Of a stretch of DNA of 64,000 nt, positions 44,447-52,901 are shown piece by piece; position 1 is the first letter of the stretch, and each line of letters opens with the position of its first letter. Below the pieces are notes generated by a model. That model worked only from the letters and a program-made list of their open reading frames with translations. It was not told the origin of the DNA and searched no databases. Made by a program: the position numbers and the translations under genes. Origin of the DNA: Halomonas binhaiensis (GTDB lineage: Bacteria; Pseudomonadota; Gammaproteobacteria; Pseudomonadales; Halomonadaceae); NCBI RefSeq assembly GCF_008329985.2, contig NZ_CP038437.2:2852001-2916000 (forward strand), given 5' to 3'.

Positions 44447-45123
44447 GTCACACCCTCTGTGGTGGTTGTCAGATACCAGCGCCGCCCGGAGGCCTGTTCC
44501 ACAACGCCGTCCCAGAACGAGACCTGTTCGAAGCCACGCCGCCATTCACGAATCACACCACCATGGGTGACTACCAGAACCTTGTATCGCGGCTCCCCAG
44601 CCACTTTTTCTACAACTTCTCCAACAACTCTTTCTTCTCCAACAACTCTTTCTTCTACAACAACGCTTTCTTCTGCAACTTCTCCAGCAGCGTCGGCAAA
44701 GATATCGTTCAATGCGGCTTCCAATCGTTCGCGCAGTTGCTGGGCGGACTCGCCACCCGTCGGAGCCAGCTCTCCGGCACTGTCGATCCAGGCACGATAG
44801 GCAGGGTCATCCTTGAGTTCTTCCCAGGTACACCCTTCGAAGTCACCAAAGTCATTTTCGCGCAGGCGGTTATCCAGGCGCGGACGGGGCCAGTCACGAC
44901 CTTCCGAGATATGCGCCAGCGTCTGACGGCAACGGACCAGGTCACTGGTGACCACGGCATCGAAGCGTTCGCCTTCCAGGTAGTCGCGCAAGCGATCCAT
45001 TCCCTCCAGGGCATCGGGCATCAACAGCTCGATATCACGCTGCCCCTGGTAGCGCTTTTCCAGATTCCATTGGGTCACGCCGTGGCGAACCACCACCAGC
45101 TCGAGGCCCACACCAATAGCCAT
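44398..45123 (-). CDS. cobC: Histidine phosphatase, alpha-ribazole-phosphatase-like
   Basis: The 241-residue protein carries the phosphohistidine motif LVVVRHGVTQWNLEKRYQGQ and the second histidine in VVTHGGVIREW. It should remove the phosphate from alpha-ribazole-5'-phosphate or adenosylcobalamin-5'-phosphate. An inserted stretch of valine/glutamate repeats (ESVVVEERVVGEERVVGEVV) precedes the second motif and is encoded by an 18-bp tandem repeat. GGAGGAG precedes the ATG at 45123. It overlaps both neighbours by 49 bases. Confidence 0.88.
   Translation of the reverse strand: MAIGVGLELVVVRHGVTQWNLEKRYQGQRDIELLMPDALEGMDRLRDYLEGERFDAVVTSDLVRCRQTLAHISEGRDWPRPRLDNRLRENDFGDFEGCTWEELKDDPAYRAWIDSAGELAPTGGESAQQLRERLEAALNDIFADAAGEVAEESVVVEERVVGEERVVGEVVEKVAGEPRYKVLVVTHGGVIREWRRGFEQVSFWDGVVEQASGRRWYLTTTTEGVTCNSSSAVPAPANANV
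44617..44670. repeat. In-frame tandem repeat, 3 x 18 bp, inside cobC
   Basis: TTCTCCAACAACTCTTTC occurs twice exactly (44617-44652), then once as TTCTACAACAACGCTTTC (44653-44670). On the minus strand it encodes six-residue units of the type ERVVGE between the catalytic motifs of the phosphatase. The upstream flank has similar partial units. Confidence 0.95.
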
Positions 45124-45908
45124 AATTCTCCTCCTTCGATTGCGGCCCCCAGCAGATCGCCGCTGATACCGCCAAAGGTCCGTCTTGCTCCCGCGGCAAA
45201 GATGACAACAAACAAGGCTGTCGCCAGTCCCAATGTCAGCATGCTCCACGCTTGCCCTGAGCTCATCAGCACAAACGGCAGCACAGACAGCAACACGGGC
45301 AGTGCCGTCGCCAACACCAGGTCACGCGGCCCCAGGCTCTGTTGCCATAGATGAGCCAGCCCCTCTGGGCGTGCCGCTGGCACCCGGACCAGCAGGAACA
45401 CCGCCATCCAGCGAGCCAGGGCAGGAATGGCAACCAGCCACCAGATACCCGCTTCAAGCTCGAGCAGCCACCACACCAACGCCAGCTTCCAGGCTAGATG
45501 AAATACCAGCACCACCACCGCAAAACTGCCTACCTGCGGATCCTTCATGATCGCCCAGCGCTTTTCCAGCGGGGCATTACTGCCCAGGGCGTCGGCAAGA
45601 TCCATCAAGCCATCCAGATGCAACCCGCCACTCAACCCGACCCACAGGCTGACGATCAGCAATGCCTGTAGTGGCAACGGTAAGCCCAGGGCTCCACTGC
45701 CCCAACTCACCATGCCCAGCGCTACCCCGATCAAGGCGCCTACCAGCGGATATGCCCGCGCCGCCCAACGCCGCGACGCCTGGTTCCAGTCGCAGGCCAC
45801 GGGCAGCGGGATACGCGTCAGGAACTGAATGGCGAGGCCCAACCCGTGAGCAGCATCACGCCTGTCACCCTGTGGCTTGTGTGTCTCCTCACGGGTCGAC
45901 TGCGTCAT
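45075..45908 (-). CDS. cobS: Adenosylcobinamide-GDP ribazoletransferase (cobalamin synthase)
   Basis: The 277-residue integral membrane enzyme joins adenosylcobinamide-GDP with alpha-ribazole (phosphate) to form adenosylcobalamin (phosphate). Motifs are AIQFLTRIPLPV, YPLVGALIGVALG, the acidic GGLHLDGLMDLADALGSN and MKDPQVGSFAVV. Several helices follow to the C-terminus. It begins within four bases of the cobU stop (ATGA overlap). Confidence 0.95.
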   Translation of the reverse strand: MTQSTREETHKPQGDRRDAAHGLGLAIQFLTRIPLPVACDWNQASRRWAARAYPLVGALIGVALGMVSWGSGALGLPLPLQALLIVSLWVGLSGGLHLDGLMDLADALGSNAPLEKRWAIMKDPQVGSFAVVVLVFHLAWKLALVWWLLELEAGIWWLVAIPALARWMAVFLLVRVPAARPEGLAHLWQQSLGPRDLVLATALPVLLSVLPFVLMSSGQAWSMLTLGLATALFVVIFAAGARRTFGGISGDLLGAAIEGGELWLLVWASSWWWFATA

Positions 45909-46546
45909 GTATGCCTCTTTGTATCAATGCGTTTTCCGGTGTCAATGCGTTCCCCGGAGGCAATACGCTCCTCAGCGTGAAGGCGCGTTTCATCCTCAAG
46001 CGCACATGGCGTGGCCTTCCAATCGATTACCTGTCCTGCTACCACTTCCACGACCCGGTCGGCAACGCCTGCCAGATGACAATGGATGCGCTGCAGGAAG
46101 GCCAGGTAACGCCACACCATGACATCTCGAGGAGGCAACTCTTCATTGAGATCATTGGATACCACGACCAGGGCGATGCTGCGTGCCCGAGCGTCTTCCA
46201 GCAACTCAGCGAACATGGCCAAAGCCTGATCATCGTCCAGTGGGCTGTCGAACATGACCTGGCTGACCCATAAGGTCAGGCAATCAAGCAGCAAGGTATC
46301 GCCACTGTTCACCTGCTGCCAGGCAGCACCCAGATCCCAGGGCGCCTCCAGGGTCACCCAGCCATCACCGCGATCGCAACGATGGCGTGCGATGCGCTCA
46401 CGCATCTCCCCATCTGCCGCCTTGGCCGTGGCCAGGTACCATAGCCTGCCGCCACATCGATCGGGCTCTTGGTGCAATGAACGAGCCAGTGACTCGGCCA
46501 CGCGACTCTTGCCACTGCGCACTCCTCCGCTGACGAAGACGATCAC
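45905..46546 (-). CDS. cobU: Bifunctional adenosylcobinamide kinase/guanylyltransferase
   Basis: The 213-residue protein has the P-loop FVSGGVRSGKSRVAESLA, then ATAKAADGEMRERIARHR (the conserved histidine region) and TLLLDCLTLWVSQ. It phosphorylates adenosylcobinamide and attaches GMP. The SN-EVGxGIVP segment of standard CobU is replaced by VVVSNDLNEELPPRDVM, the variant common in some families. The C-terminal 30 residues (ASGERIDTGKRIDTKRHT) are an extra, repetitive tail. It overlaps cobD and cobS by four bases each. Confidence 0.93.
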   Translation of the reverse strand: MIVFVSGGVRSGKSRVAESLARSLHQEPDRCGGRLWYLATAKAADGEMRERIARHRCDRGDGWVTLEAPWDLGAAWQQVNSGDTLLLDCLTLWVSQVMFDSPLDDDQALAMFAELLEDARARSIALVVVSNDLNEELPPRDVMVWRYLAFLQRIHCHLAGVADRVVEVVAGQVIDWKATPCALEDETRLHAEERIASGERIDTGKRIDTKRHT

Positions 46547-47661
46547 TCGGCAGCTCCTGCAAGGGCGGCAAGCCAGGCGTCATTGGTCGCCGGAAGCCCC
46601 AGGGCCAAACGCACCCAACTGCCATCCAGACCCGCAAAGGTATGCGTATGGCGGGCAATGAAGCCATGTTTCACCAGTTGCCGCAGCATGGCTTCACCAC
46701 GCGCAGGACTGGCGACGCCCCCAGGGCGGCACAGGACAAAATTGGCATGCGCCTCGGGGACGACATAACCGAGCCGTCGCAGGTTTTTGCCCACGCGAGA
46801 GCGTTCCCCGGACACCCAGTTCAACGTGCGTTCGACATAGCCTTGGTCGTTCAGCAGGTGCGGTATCAAGGCGGCAGCCAACGCATTGAGGCTCCAGGCC
46901 ACTTGGTATCCCGAGATCTGTTGCACTCGCTCAGGTTGTGCCAGCAGATAGCCCAAGCGCAGCCCAGGCAAGCAGTAAAACTTGGTCAACGAACGCAGCA
47001 GCACCAACGGTGCCCCCCGTCTCACCCAATCGACGAGAGACGCCTGTTCGCCATGGAATTCAATGAAGGCTTCATCGACGACCAGCAACGTATTCGCTGC
47101 CTCGGCATGCTCCAGCAACGTCTCGATGGCCTGGCACGACACCAGGGTACCAGTGGGGTTGTTCGGGCGGCAGAGAAAGACCACATCCACTGCCACCAGC
47201 GCCTGACACAACCCATCCACATCAAGACGAAAGTCATCGCCGACAAGGGATAGACGTCGAACCTCCATGCCATTCAGTTCACAAGCCCGCGCGTACTCGC
47301 CGAAGGTCGGCTCAATGACCAATGCGCGTTTGCTACGGTATGCCTGAGCGATCAGATGGATCGCCTCTGCTCCCCCATTGGTGACACGCACCTGGGCCGC
47401 ATCGAGAGCGTGATGATGCGCCAGCGCCTCACGCGCTTCCTGTTGCTGGCGGTCAGGGTAATGGGTAAGCAGAGGCAACGAACGGGCCAACCAGTCGCCA
47501 AGCCAATCCGGCGGTCCCAGTGGATTGAGGCTGGCACTCAGGTCGGTCAGGGCGTCATTGTCCGAAATCCCCAGCCGCGCCAGCAAGGCATCGCCTTCGC
47601 CACCATGTTGTGGCCACGGCTGTGGATAGCACTTCGATCTCACACTGCCCCTCCTCGCCAT
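46543..47661 (-). CDS. cobD: Threonine-phosphate decarboxylase / cobalamin-type aminotransferase
   Basis: The 372-residue PLP enzyme (CobD/CobC family) supplies the aminopropanol phosphate linker by decarboxylating threonine phosphate. It shows PWPQHGGEGDALLARLGI, DLSASLNPLGPP, VTNGGAEAIHLIAQAY, CRPNNPTGT, VVDEAFIEFHGE and the PLP lysine in LLRSLTKFYCLPGLRLGY. I start at the ATG at 47661, overlapping cbiB by 22 bases; the longer frame is inside cbiB. Confidence 0.93.
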   Translation of the reverse strand: MARRGSVRSKCYPQPWPQHGGEGDALLARLGISDNDALTDLSASLNPLGPPDWLGDWLARSLPLLTHYPDRQQQEAREALAHHHALDAAQVRVTNGGAEAIHLIAQAYRSKRALVIEPTFGEYARACELNGMEVRRLSLVGDDFRLDVDGLCQALVAVDVVFLCRPNNPTGTLVSCQAIETLLEHAEAANTLLVVDEAFIEFHGEQASLVDWVRRGAPLVLLRSLTKFYCLPGLRLGYLLAQPERVQQISGYQVAWSLNALAAALIPHLLNDQGYVERTLNWVSGERSRVGKNLRRLGYVVPEAHANFVLCRPGGVASPARGEAMLRQLVKHGFIARHTHTFAGLDGSWVRLALGLPATNDAWLAALAGAAE

Positions 47662-48689
47662 ATGGCCAATATTGCTTCCAGCAAGGTGGTGATCATTGGT
47701 GTTGCGATCACCAGCATGACGACTACCCCCATGGTGCCAGCATGCAGGCACAAGATGGCTTCCTGGATATGCCCGGCATGTAGCGCCTGCAGTGGTCGCC
47801 CCAGGCGTGCGCGTTCGGACACCTGGCCAGCATAGACATTGCGTCCCCCCAGCTGTATCCCCAGCAGATTGGCCACCATCGCCTCGGGCCAGCCACTGTT
47901 GGGGCTGGGGTGGCGTGGTGCTTCCCGGCAAGTGGTCCGCCATGCCTCCTTCCACAGATGCATGCGAGTACGACGCCAATGACCGCTCAGCAGTACCGGA
48001 GCTGTCAGCCACATGGCAAACGCGGTGAGCCGAGCCGGCAACCAGTTGACGATGTCGTCCAGACGGGCCGATGCCCAGCCGAAATCCGTGTAGCGTTCAT
48101 TGCGATAGCCGACCATGGAATCCAGGGTATTCACTGCCTTGTAGGCCATGGCCATGGGTGCCCCACCGACCAATACCCAGAATAACGGCGCGGTAATGCC
48201 ATCCACGGTGTTCTCCGCCACACTCTCGACACAGGCTCGGGCAACCCCGGCTTCGTCCAGCTCGCGGGTATCACGCCCGACCAGAGCAGCAACCGCCTTT
48301 CGCGCCGCTACCAGGTCGCCCCGACGCAGTGGAATGTAGACCTCCCGCGCAGCCGCCACCAGGCCATGGGCGGCCAGGCATGTCGCCAGCAGCAGCACTT
48401 CCACCATCAGTGCCAGCCACGTGTTCACCATTGCCACCAGTGCCAGCACCAGCGCCGTCAGGCTCCAGGCAAGCACGACCACGACCAGCACCAGGGCAAC
48501 CCCCTTGATGCGCTTGGCTCGCGCACGTCCATGATTCCAGAGCTTGTCCAGCAAGGCGATCAAGCGGCCCAGGGCGACAACGGGATGGGGCAGCCAACGC
48601 GGATCTCCGATCATCAGATCGAGCAGCAATGCCAGCAGAGTCAGCCACAGAATCTCACTGGCGAATGGAGCAGAAAGCGCAAATGGCAT
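47640..48689 (-). CDS. cbiB: Adenosylcobinamide-phosphate synthase
   Basis: The 349-residue integral membrane protein (CbiB/CobD) attaches the aminopropanol linker to adenosylcobyric acid. Typical segments are DLMIGDPRWLPHPVVALGRL, SVAENTVDGITAPLFWVLVGG, YKAVNTLDSMVGYRNERYTDFG and SPNSGWPEAMVANLLGIQLGG. The ATG lies four bases after the cobT stop. It is somewhat longer than the Salmonella protein (319). Confidence 0.95.
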   Translation of the reverse strand: MPFALSAPFASEILWLTLLALLLDLMIGDPRWLPHPVVALGRLIALLDKLWNHGRARAKRIKGVALVLVVVVLAWSLTALVLALVAMVNTWLALMVEVLLLATCLAAHGLVAAAREVYIPLRRGDLVAARKAVAALVGRDTRELDEAGVARACVESVAENTVDGITAPLFWVLVGGAPMAMAYKAVNTLDSMVGYRNERYTDFGWASARLDDIVNWLPARLTAFAMWLTAPVLLSGHWRRTRMHLWKEAWRTTCREAPRHPSPNSGWPEAMVANLLGIQLGGRNVYAGQVSERARLGRPLQALHAGHIQEAILCLHAGTMGVVVMLVIATPMITTLLEAILAIWRGGAV

Positions 48690-48692
48690 GGG

Positions 48693-49874
48693 TCACTTTC
48701 TCTCCATATTTACTTGCTCCATATTTACTTGCTCCATATTCACTTGCTCCAGGCTTGCCTTCTCCGCAGCAGACCCTGTAGCCTCCACCATGGCCTGCTC
48801 TTGTTCCTCGTCGCCCTTGGCGACTCCCGCATCATCGAAGGTGGCCATTTCCGCCAGCATGCGGCAAGCCGCGTCGAGCAGCGGATAGGCCAAGGCCGCA
48901 CCACTGCCCTCCCCGAGACGTAGATCAAGCTGCAGCAGAGGGTTGCCGCCCACTGCTGACAGGGCATGTCCATGCCCCGCTTCCTGGGACAGATGACCAA
49001 AGATCAGATAGTCGCGCACGGCCGGACACAGGCGGCACGCCGTCAAGGCCGCCACCGTGGCAATGAAGCCATCGACCAGCACGGGCAAGCGCGCTGCTGC
49101 ACCTGCCAGGAACGCCCCCACCATCGCAGCGATCTCCAGCCCACCGAGCCGCGCCAAAGTGGCCAAGGCATCATCGGCGCAGGTTCCCCTACCCAGGGCC
49201 GTGGCAATCACATCACACTTGTGCTTCAAGCCCGCATCATCGATGCCTGTACCGCGCCCGACCACCTGCTCTGGCGCAACCCCCGTGAAGGCTGCCAGCA
49301 GGGCACTGCTCGACGTGGTATTGGCGATTCCCATCTCGCCGAGGATCAGACACCGGCACCCCGCCTCTCGTGCTCGATCCACCGCGCGACTACCGACCAT
49401 CAGCGCAGCCAGTGCCTGCTCTCGCGTCATGGCGTCTTCTCTGGCAATGTTGCCGCTTCCCGCCCTCACTCGATCGACGACAACCGCACCTCGATCTTCA
49501 CCAGGTCGCATTTCGTATGGTGTCGCCACCCCCACATCGATGACTTCCAGACGCGCGCCCACCTGGCGAGCGAAAACATTGATGGCCGCTCCACCGTTGG
49601 CAAAATTGGTCACCATCTGTGCTGTCACTGCCTGGGGAAAAGCCGACACCCCCTCTTCCGCCACACCATGATCTGCGGCAAACACCAGTACGGCCGGGGG
49701 ATCGACACGGGGCAGCCCTTCTCCACTGATGGCCGCGAGATCTGCTACCAGGTGTTCCAACCTGCCCAGGCTGCCAGGCGGCTTGGTCAACATGTCGAGA
49801 CGCGCCTGCGCACGCTCCCGGGCACTTGCATCGGCTGGCTGAATTCGCTGAAGAAGGGTGTTCAAGTCACTCAT
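48693..49874 (-). CDS. cobT: Nicotinate-nucleotide:dimethylbenzimidazole phosphoribosyltransferase
   Basis: The 393-residue enzyme makes alpha-ribazole-5'-phosphate from nicotinate mononucleotide and the lower-ligand base. Motifs are TKPPGSLGRLEHLVADLAAI, VFAADHGVAEEGVSAFPQAV, LGEMGIANTTSSSALLAAFTG and SQEAGHGHALSAVGGNPLL, with the catalytic glutamate near residue 335 (LGEGSGAALAYPLLDAA). The last 20 residues are three EQVNM repeats encoded by a 15-bp tandem repeat and are absent from standard CobT (about 350). It leads the cobT operon. Confidence 0.95.
   Translation of the reverse strand: MSDLNTLLQRIQPADASARERAQARLDMLTKPPGSLGRLEHLVADLAAISGEGLPRVDPPAVLVFAADHGVAEEGVSAFPQAVTAQMVTNFANGGAAINVFARQVGARLEVIDVGVATPYEMRPGEDRGAVVVDRVRAGSGNIAREDAMTREQALAALMVGSRAVDRAREAGCRCLILGEMGIANTTSSSALLAAFTGVAPEQVVGRGTGIDDAGLKHKCDVIATALGRGTCADDALATLARLGGLEIAAMVGAFLAGAAARLPVLVDGFIATVAALTACRLCPAVRDYLIFGHLSQEAGHGHALSAVGGNPLLQLDLRLGEGSGAALAYPLLDAACRMLAEMATFDDAGVAKGDEEQEQAMVEATGSAAEKASLEQVNMEQVNMEQVNMERK
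48705..48749. repeat. In-frame tandem repeat, 3 x 15 bp, at the 3' end of cobT
   Basis: CATATTTACTTGCTC occurs at 48705-48719 and 48720-48734, then CATATTCACTTGCTC at 48735-48749. On the minus strand this gives EQVNM three times near the CobT C-terminus, just before the stop codon. Confidence 0.95.
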
Positions 49875-50012
49875 GCAGGCATTCCTTTCCAGGTGGAGCT
49901 GTGAGCCATTCAGCTCAGCAATGCCGCGCAGCTTACCAGATCATCGAACGTCCCTGATAAAGCCGAAACAGAATTCCACCGTCGATATGGCAATATCGGC
50001 CAAACACCACTA

Positions 50013-50028
50013 CTGTATATACGTACAT
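50013..50028 (+). promoter_or_regulatory. LexA (SOS) box-like site
   Basis: CTGTATATACGTACAT matches the gammaproteobacterial LexA consensus CTGT-N8-ACAG except for the final base, with the typical alternating AT centre. It lies about 40 bases before the PA0069-type radical SAM gene. As I recall, PA0069 itself belongs to the LexA regulon of Pseudomonas aeruginosa, which supports the assignment. Confidence 0.65.
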
Positions 50029-50068
50029 ATAAAATCATACCCATTCACTTGCCATCAGCTCATTTGCC

Positions 50069-51136
50069 ATGACTCGCATTCACCCGATACTCAAAGGCCG
50101 AGGTACCAACAAGGCACCTGCCAACCGCTATGCGCCAACGCATGTTGAAGATGCCGACGATGGCTGGTGGCAAGAGGCATGCCCCGACACCCTGGCAACA
50201 GTCGTCACCACAGAAGCAACAAAAAGCGCCCTGTCATGGAACCGTTCGCCTGACCTGCCCTTTGACCGCTCTCTCAACCCTTATCGTGGCTGCGAGCACG
50301 GCTGCATCTACTGCTACGCCAGGCCCAGCCATGCCTATTGGGACCTGTCACCAGGTATCGACTTCGAAACCCGGCTGATTGCCCGCAGTGGATTGGTCGA
50401 GAGACTGCGCGAAGAACTGTGCAAGCCAGGTTACCAATGCCAATCGATCAACCTGTCCGGCAATACCGACTGCTATCAGCCCATTGAAGCCAGATATGGC
50501 ACGACACGAGCGCTGCTGGAACTACTGCTGGAATGTCGCCATCCCGTCACCATCGTCACCAAGAGCAGCCTGATCCTGCGCGACTTGGATCTTCTGAAGG
50601 AGATGGCACAACATCGCCTGGTTCGGGTATTCATCAGCCTGACCAGTCTCGATCGTGAATTGAAAAGACATCTGGAACCCAGGGCCGCCTCCCCCGAGGC
50701 CCGTCTCAAGGTCATCTCCAGCCTGAGCCAGGCCGGCATTCCAGTGGGCACACTGCTGGCCCCCATGATTCCCGGGCTCACGGATCATGAAATGGAACGA
50801 CTACTCGAAGCCGCTCGAAACGCTGGCGCTCTCAGTGCCAGCTGGATGCTGCTGCGCCTGCCCCTGGAAGTCGCACCGTTGTTTGAAGACTGGCTGGCGG
50901 ATCACTACCCCGAACGGGCCGCCAAGGTCATGAGCCTGATCCGCCAATGCCGCGGCGGGTCGGATTACGACAGCCGCTTCGGTCATCGCATGCGCGGCGA
51001 AGGCGTGTTCGCGGAGCTGTTGTCACAACGCTTTCACAAGGCCTGTCGCCGCCTGGGGTTGAATGAACGCCGGGATGAGCAGCAACTGAACACGACAGAC
51101 TTCCGGCCACCGCACCCTCAGGGTGAGCTGTTTTGA
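50069..51136 (+). CDS. PA0069-family radical SAM protein (SplB-like)
   Basis: The 355-residue protein has the iron-sulfur motif NPYRGCEHGCIYCYARPSH (CxxxCxxC), then INLSGNTDCYQPIE and VTIVTKSSLILRDLDLLKEM, typical of the PA0069/spore-photoproduct-lyase-like group. The N-terminal ILKGRGTNKAPANRY is family-specific. The reaction is unknown; a role in DNA damage repair is suggested by the relation to SplB and by the LexA-like box upstream, but this is inference. Confidence 0.88.
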   Translation: MTRIHPILKGRGTNKAPANRYAPTHVEDADDGWWQEACPDTLATVVTTEATKSALSWNRSPDLPFDRSLNPYRGCEHGCIYCYARPSHAYWDLSPGIDFETRLIARSGLVERLREELCKPGYQCQSINLSGNTDCYQPIEARYGTTRALLELLLECRHPVTIVTKSSLILRDLDLLKEMAQHRLVRVFISLTSLDRELKRHLEPRAASPEARLKVISSLSQAGIPVGTLLAPMIPGLTDHEMERLLEAARNAGALSASWMLLRLPLEVAPLFEDWLADHYPERAAKVMSLIRQCRGGSDYDSRFGHRMRGEGVFAELLSQRFHKACRRLGLNERRDEQQLNTTDFRPPHPQGELF

Positions 51137-51258
51137 GGCAGGCGAACCCCCAGTGGACAGCGTGGTCATCGGGTATCCCGGGCCACGGCATAGGCGTGTT
51201 TAATTCCGGCCGGCAAAACCAACCTCACATATACTATTGAAGCAACGGAAAGCAATAA

Positions 51259-51295
51259 AATGTAGGGAGATGAAATGCAGGGAAATGAAATGTAG
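51259..51295. repeat. Tandem repeat, about 2.5 x 15 bp
   Basis: AATGTAGGGAGATGA (51259-51273), AATGCAGGGAAATGA (51274-51288) and AATGTAG (51289-51295) lie head to tail in the leader of the DUF1326 gene, 43 bases before its start. Each unit contains an AGGGA Shine-Dalgarno-like core. Confidence 0.85.
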
Positions 51296-51337
51296 TCCAG
51301 AAAGCCTTTCACGAACCTGCTCTGGAGGAGATATGCA

Positions 51338-51973
51338 ATGACTTATGTCGATTGGATGATCCAAGGAGCGGAGATTACTACCTGCAACTGCAATTGGGGG
51401 TGCCCTTGCCAGTTCAACGCACTGCCTTCCTATGGCAACTGCCGCGCGGCGGTGGGCATACGCATTGACGAAGGACACTTTGGCGACGTACAGCTCGACG
51501 GGCTGAAAGCAGTGGCCATAGTGGCCTGGCCCGGTGCTATCCATGAAGGACACGGCGAGGTTCTGCCCATCGTCGACGAACGTGCCACACCCGAGCAACG
51601 TGAGGCGATGTTGAAGATCCTCGGGGGTGAGGAAACCGAAGAGTTCGCCACCATCTTCAACGTGGTCAAGGCGACCACCGACACTGTTCACGAGCCGCTG
51701 TTCAAGGCAATTGAGTTCGAGTCAGATGAAGACGCGAGGATCGGGCGTTTCTCGGTAGAAGGCATCGTCGAAGCTACCGCCGAACCCATTCTCAACCCCG
51801 TTACTGGACAGCCACACCGCGCAAAAGTCGTACTACCGCAGGGTTTCGAATATTCAGAAGCAGAATACGCAAGCAGCAATACAAGGACGGCTGGCCCCAT
51901 CGAGAATGAATGGAGCAATCGTCACGCGCACTTCTGCATGCTGCATCTAGGGCCTCACGGCATCATTCGGTAA
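51338..51973 (+). CDS. DUF1326 domain protein
   Basis: The 211-residue soluble protein begins with the DUF1326 hallmark GAEITTCNCNWGCPCQFNALPS, a CxCxxxCxCQ cysteine cluster that should bind a metal, and continues through GNCRAAVGIRIDEGHFGD. Function is unknown; members are nearly always encoded next to a DUF2182 membrane protein, as here (six bases apart). GGAGGAG precedes the ATG. The cysteine cluster suggests metal binding or sensing. Confidence 0.9.
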   Translation: MTYVDWMIQGAEITTCNCNWGCPCQFNALPSYGNCRAAVGIRIDEGHFGDVQLDGLKAVAIVAWPGAIHEGHGEVLPIVDERATPEQREAMLKILGGEETEEFATIFNVVKATTDTVHEPLFKAIEFESDEDARIGRFSVEGIVEATAEPILNPVTGQPHRAKVVLPQGFEYSEAEYASSNTRTAGPIENEWSNRHAHFCMLHLGPHGIIR

Positions 51974-51979
51974 GGCGCC

Positions 51980-52843
51980 ATGGCCGCCTCCCCGCTTGAA
52001 CTTGTCCTCGCCCGCGACCGCATTCTTGTCGTCGCGAGCGTGGTCGGGCTATGTCTGCTGGCCTGGCTGTTCCTGGTTCATCTGACGCTGCAGATGGAGA
52101 CGATGGATGGCATAGCTGCACGCATGATGGGCATGCAGACCGACGATTCCCTGTCAGCCTTCATTGCCACCACCATGGGACCAGGTGCCGCCACACTTAC
52201 CGATGCAAGCGTCAACTTCACTCTCGTCACCCTGATGTGGGCGGTGATGATGATCGGCATGATGCTGCCAAGTGCAGCACCCACCATTCTCCTGTTTGCC
52301 ACACTCGAACGGAAAAGCAGGCAACATGGGATCTCAGGACGGACAGCAGCCTTCGTTGGCGGATATCTCGCTATCTGGAGTGTCTACTCCGTCGCCGCAG
52401 CAGCGGTGCAGACGCTACTCTCCCATACACACCTTTTATCAATGCAAATGGCAGCAACAAGCACCTTCCTTGCTGGCCTGGTCTTTATTGGTGCCGGACT
52501 GTATGAATTGACACCACTGAAAGACCGTTGTCTCACGCAATGCCGCTCGCCCATTGAGTGGCTTCCACGCCACATGCGTCCAGGCCGCCTGGGTGCACTG
52601 CACATGGGCATGGAGCACGGCATTTATTGCCTCGGCTGCTGCTGGGTCCTGATGCTTCTGCTCTTCGTCGGGGGAGTGATGAACCTGATCTGGGTTGCCG
52701 CCCTGGCTCTGCTGGTTCTAGCACAGAAACTTGTACCGGGCACACTTGTCCTGACCCGCATCACTGCTGCCGTTCTTGTCGCCAGCGGCATTGTGCTTCT
52801 GGTCCATCCACTGCTGCCAGCCCACCTCTTGCCCTGGCAATGA
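51980..52843 (+). CDS. DUF2182 integral membrane protein
   Basis: The 287-residue protein has about seven helices and the DUF2182 motifs MWAVMMIGMMLPSAAPTILLF, DRCLTQCRSPIEW and GALHMGMEHGIYCLGCCW with paired cysteines. Methionine-, histidine- and cysteine-rich membrane segments suggest handling of a soft metal such as copper; this is inference. It forms a pair with the DUF1326 gene directly upstream, and both appear intact. Confidence 0.88.
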   Translation: MAASPLELVLARDRILVVASVVGLCLLAWLFLVHLTLQMETMDGIAARMMGMQTDDSLSAFIATTMGPGAATLTDASVNFTLVTLMWAVMMIGMMLPSAAPTILLFATLERKSRQHGISGRTAAFVGGYLAIWSVYSVAAAAVQTLLSHTHLLSMQMAATSTFLAGLVFIGAGLYELTPLKDRCLTQCRSPIEWLPRHMRPGRLGALHMGMEHGIYCLGCCWVLMLLLFVGGVMNLIWVAALALLVLAQKLVPGTLVLTRITAAVLVASGIVLLVHPLLPAHLLPWQ

Positions 52844-52901
52844 GAGCGGCGGCCATTGCATCACGCAAGACCGCCAAGCCATTGGCAAGGTGAAAAGTTG
52901 C

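Noticed and set aside
49875..50012. Second cobalamin riboswitch before cobT
   Set aside because: The conserved core pieces seen before btuB (GGGAA, CCCCGC, GCC-GGAGACC) are not present in this short leader.
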